Shown here: piece by piece, positions 32,679 to 32,738 of the stretch
Layout of the letters: each line of letters starts with the position of its first letter
Position numbering within the stretch: the stretch's first letter is position 1
Source of the DNA: Candidatus Delongbacteria bacterium
Lineage (GTDB): Bacteria > UBA4055
Length of the DNA stretch: 32,738 nucleotides
Reading direction: 5' to 3'
Assembly: GCA_003477045.1 (NCBI GenBank)
Contig: DMTS01000046.1
Coordinates: forward strand, 8,299 to 41,036
Notes under the pieces: generated by a model
Told to the model about the DNA's origin: nothing
What the model saw: only the letters and a program-made list of their open reading frames with translations
Database searches by the model: none
Made by a program: the position numbers and the translations under genes

Positions 32679-32738
32679 ATGAAGAAGATACTCAAATATG
32701 AGCTTAAACAACTCCTTAGGGACAAAAAGACGATTTTC
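32679..32738 (+). CDS. Start of an ABC-2-type transporter permease (runs off the window)
   Basis: The 20 codons present read MKKILKYELKQLLRDKKTIF. This basic cytoplasmic start with an E-(L/I)-K-x-LLRDKKT pattern is characteristic of ABC-2/NatB-type permeases, which have this segment before the first membrane helix. A promoter with TATAAT precedes it. Too little is present to say what is transported. Confidence 0.6.
   Translation, partial: MKKILKYELKQLLRDKKTIF

Noticed and set aside
1..32738. Mobile elements, CRISPR arrays, tRNA or rRNA genes
   Set aside because: No transposase or integrase gene, no regularly spaced repeats, and no tRNA- or rRNA-like sequence were found on either strand.

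Overview
The window is about 32.7 kb of AT-rich bacterial DNA, densely coding, with no gene-free stretch over 300 bases. I see no RNA genes, CRISPR arrays or insertion sequences. Several features suggest a strictly anaerobic member of the Fibrobacteres-Chlorobi-Bacteroidetes (FCB) superphylum or a neighbouring candidate phylum: a PorV/PorQ-type outer-membrane barrel, lipoproteins, an FG-GAP plus ASPIC/UnbV surface protein, Fe-S-rich NuoE/NuoF-type redox subunits, and receiver/PEP-synthase-like fusion proteins. This placement is an inference from gene content, not from a marker gene.

Region 1 (1-15.2 kb) interleaves glutamate dehydrogenases with stripped-down PEP-synthase-like proteins. The order is: the start of a lipoprotein gene (minus strand), a 429-residue glutamate dehydrogenase, a minimal PEP/pyruvate-binding ATP-grasp protein, a GAF-like/ATP-grasp/nucleotidyltransferase fusion, a convergent metallophosphoesterase, a double-receiver/ATP-grasp protein, a second glutamate dehydrogenase (gdhA type, with its own promoter and terminator), and a second double-receiver/ATP-grasp protein. 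All four ATP-grasp proteins lack the phosphohistidine swivel and PEP-binding barrel of true PEP synthase. In their place they share a C-terminal domain with a GRWGS motif and a G-(S/T)-HFF motif. This is the strongest candidate here for an undescribed system, possibly a signal-responsive phosphotransfer or regulatory system tied to ammonia/glutamate metabolism.

Region 2 (15.2-24.7 kb) is a likely transcription unit of nine genes. Five are regulatory or accessory proteins (DRTGG, CBS-HATPase, DRTGG, PHP, HATPase). Four are redox subunits (NuoE-like, HndB-like, NuoF-like, and a 1215-residue NuoG/GltD/molybdopterin-oxidoreductase-like fusion). The set resembles an electron-bifurcating HydABC/Hnd operon, but the H-cluster subunit is missing. 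The large subunit carries a GltD/NfnB-type FAD and NADPH module, and its molybdopterin domain has Tyr where formate dehydrogenases have Cys or Sec. The best reading is a ferredoxin-linked NADH:NADP+ transhydrogenase like the Sporomusa-type Nfn (Stn). It could supply NADPH to the glutamate dehydrogenases upstream.

Region 3 (24.7-32.7 kb) is mostly on the minus strand: an FG-GAP/ASPIC lipoprotein; a compact operon nadA - Sua5/YciO family gene - PorV-like - RseC-like - UbiA-like; a two-gene operon of a 2H phosphoesterase followed by tsaD; and the first codons of a plus-strand ABC-2-type permease. Clear sigma70-type promoters (TTGACN or TTGATN, 17-bp spacer, TATATT or TATAAT) and factor-independent terminators mark the unit boundaries.
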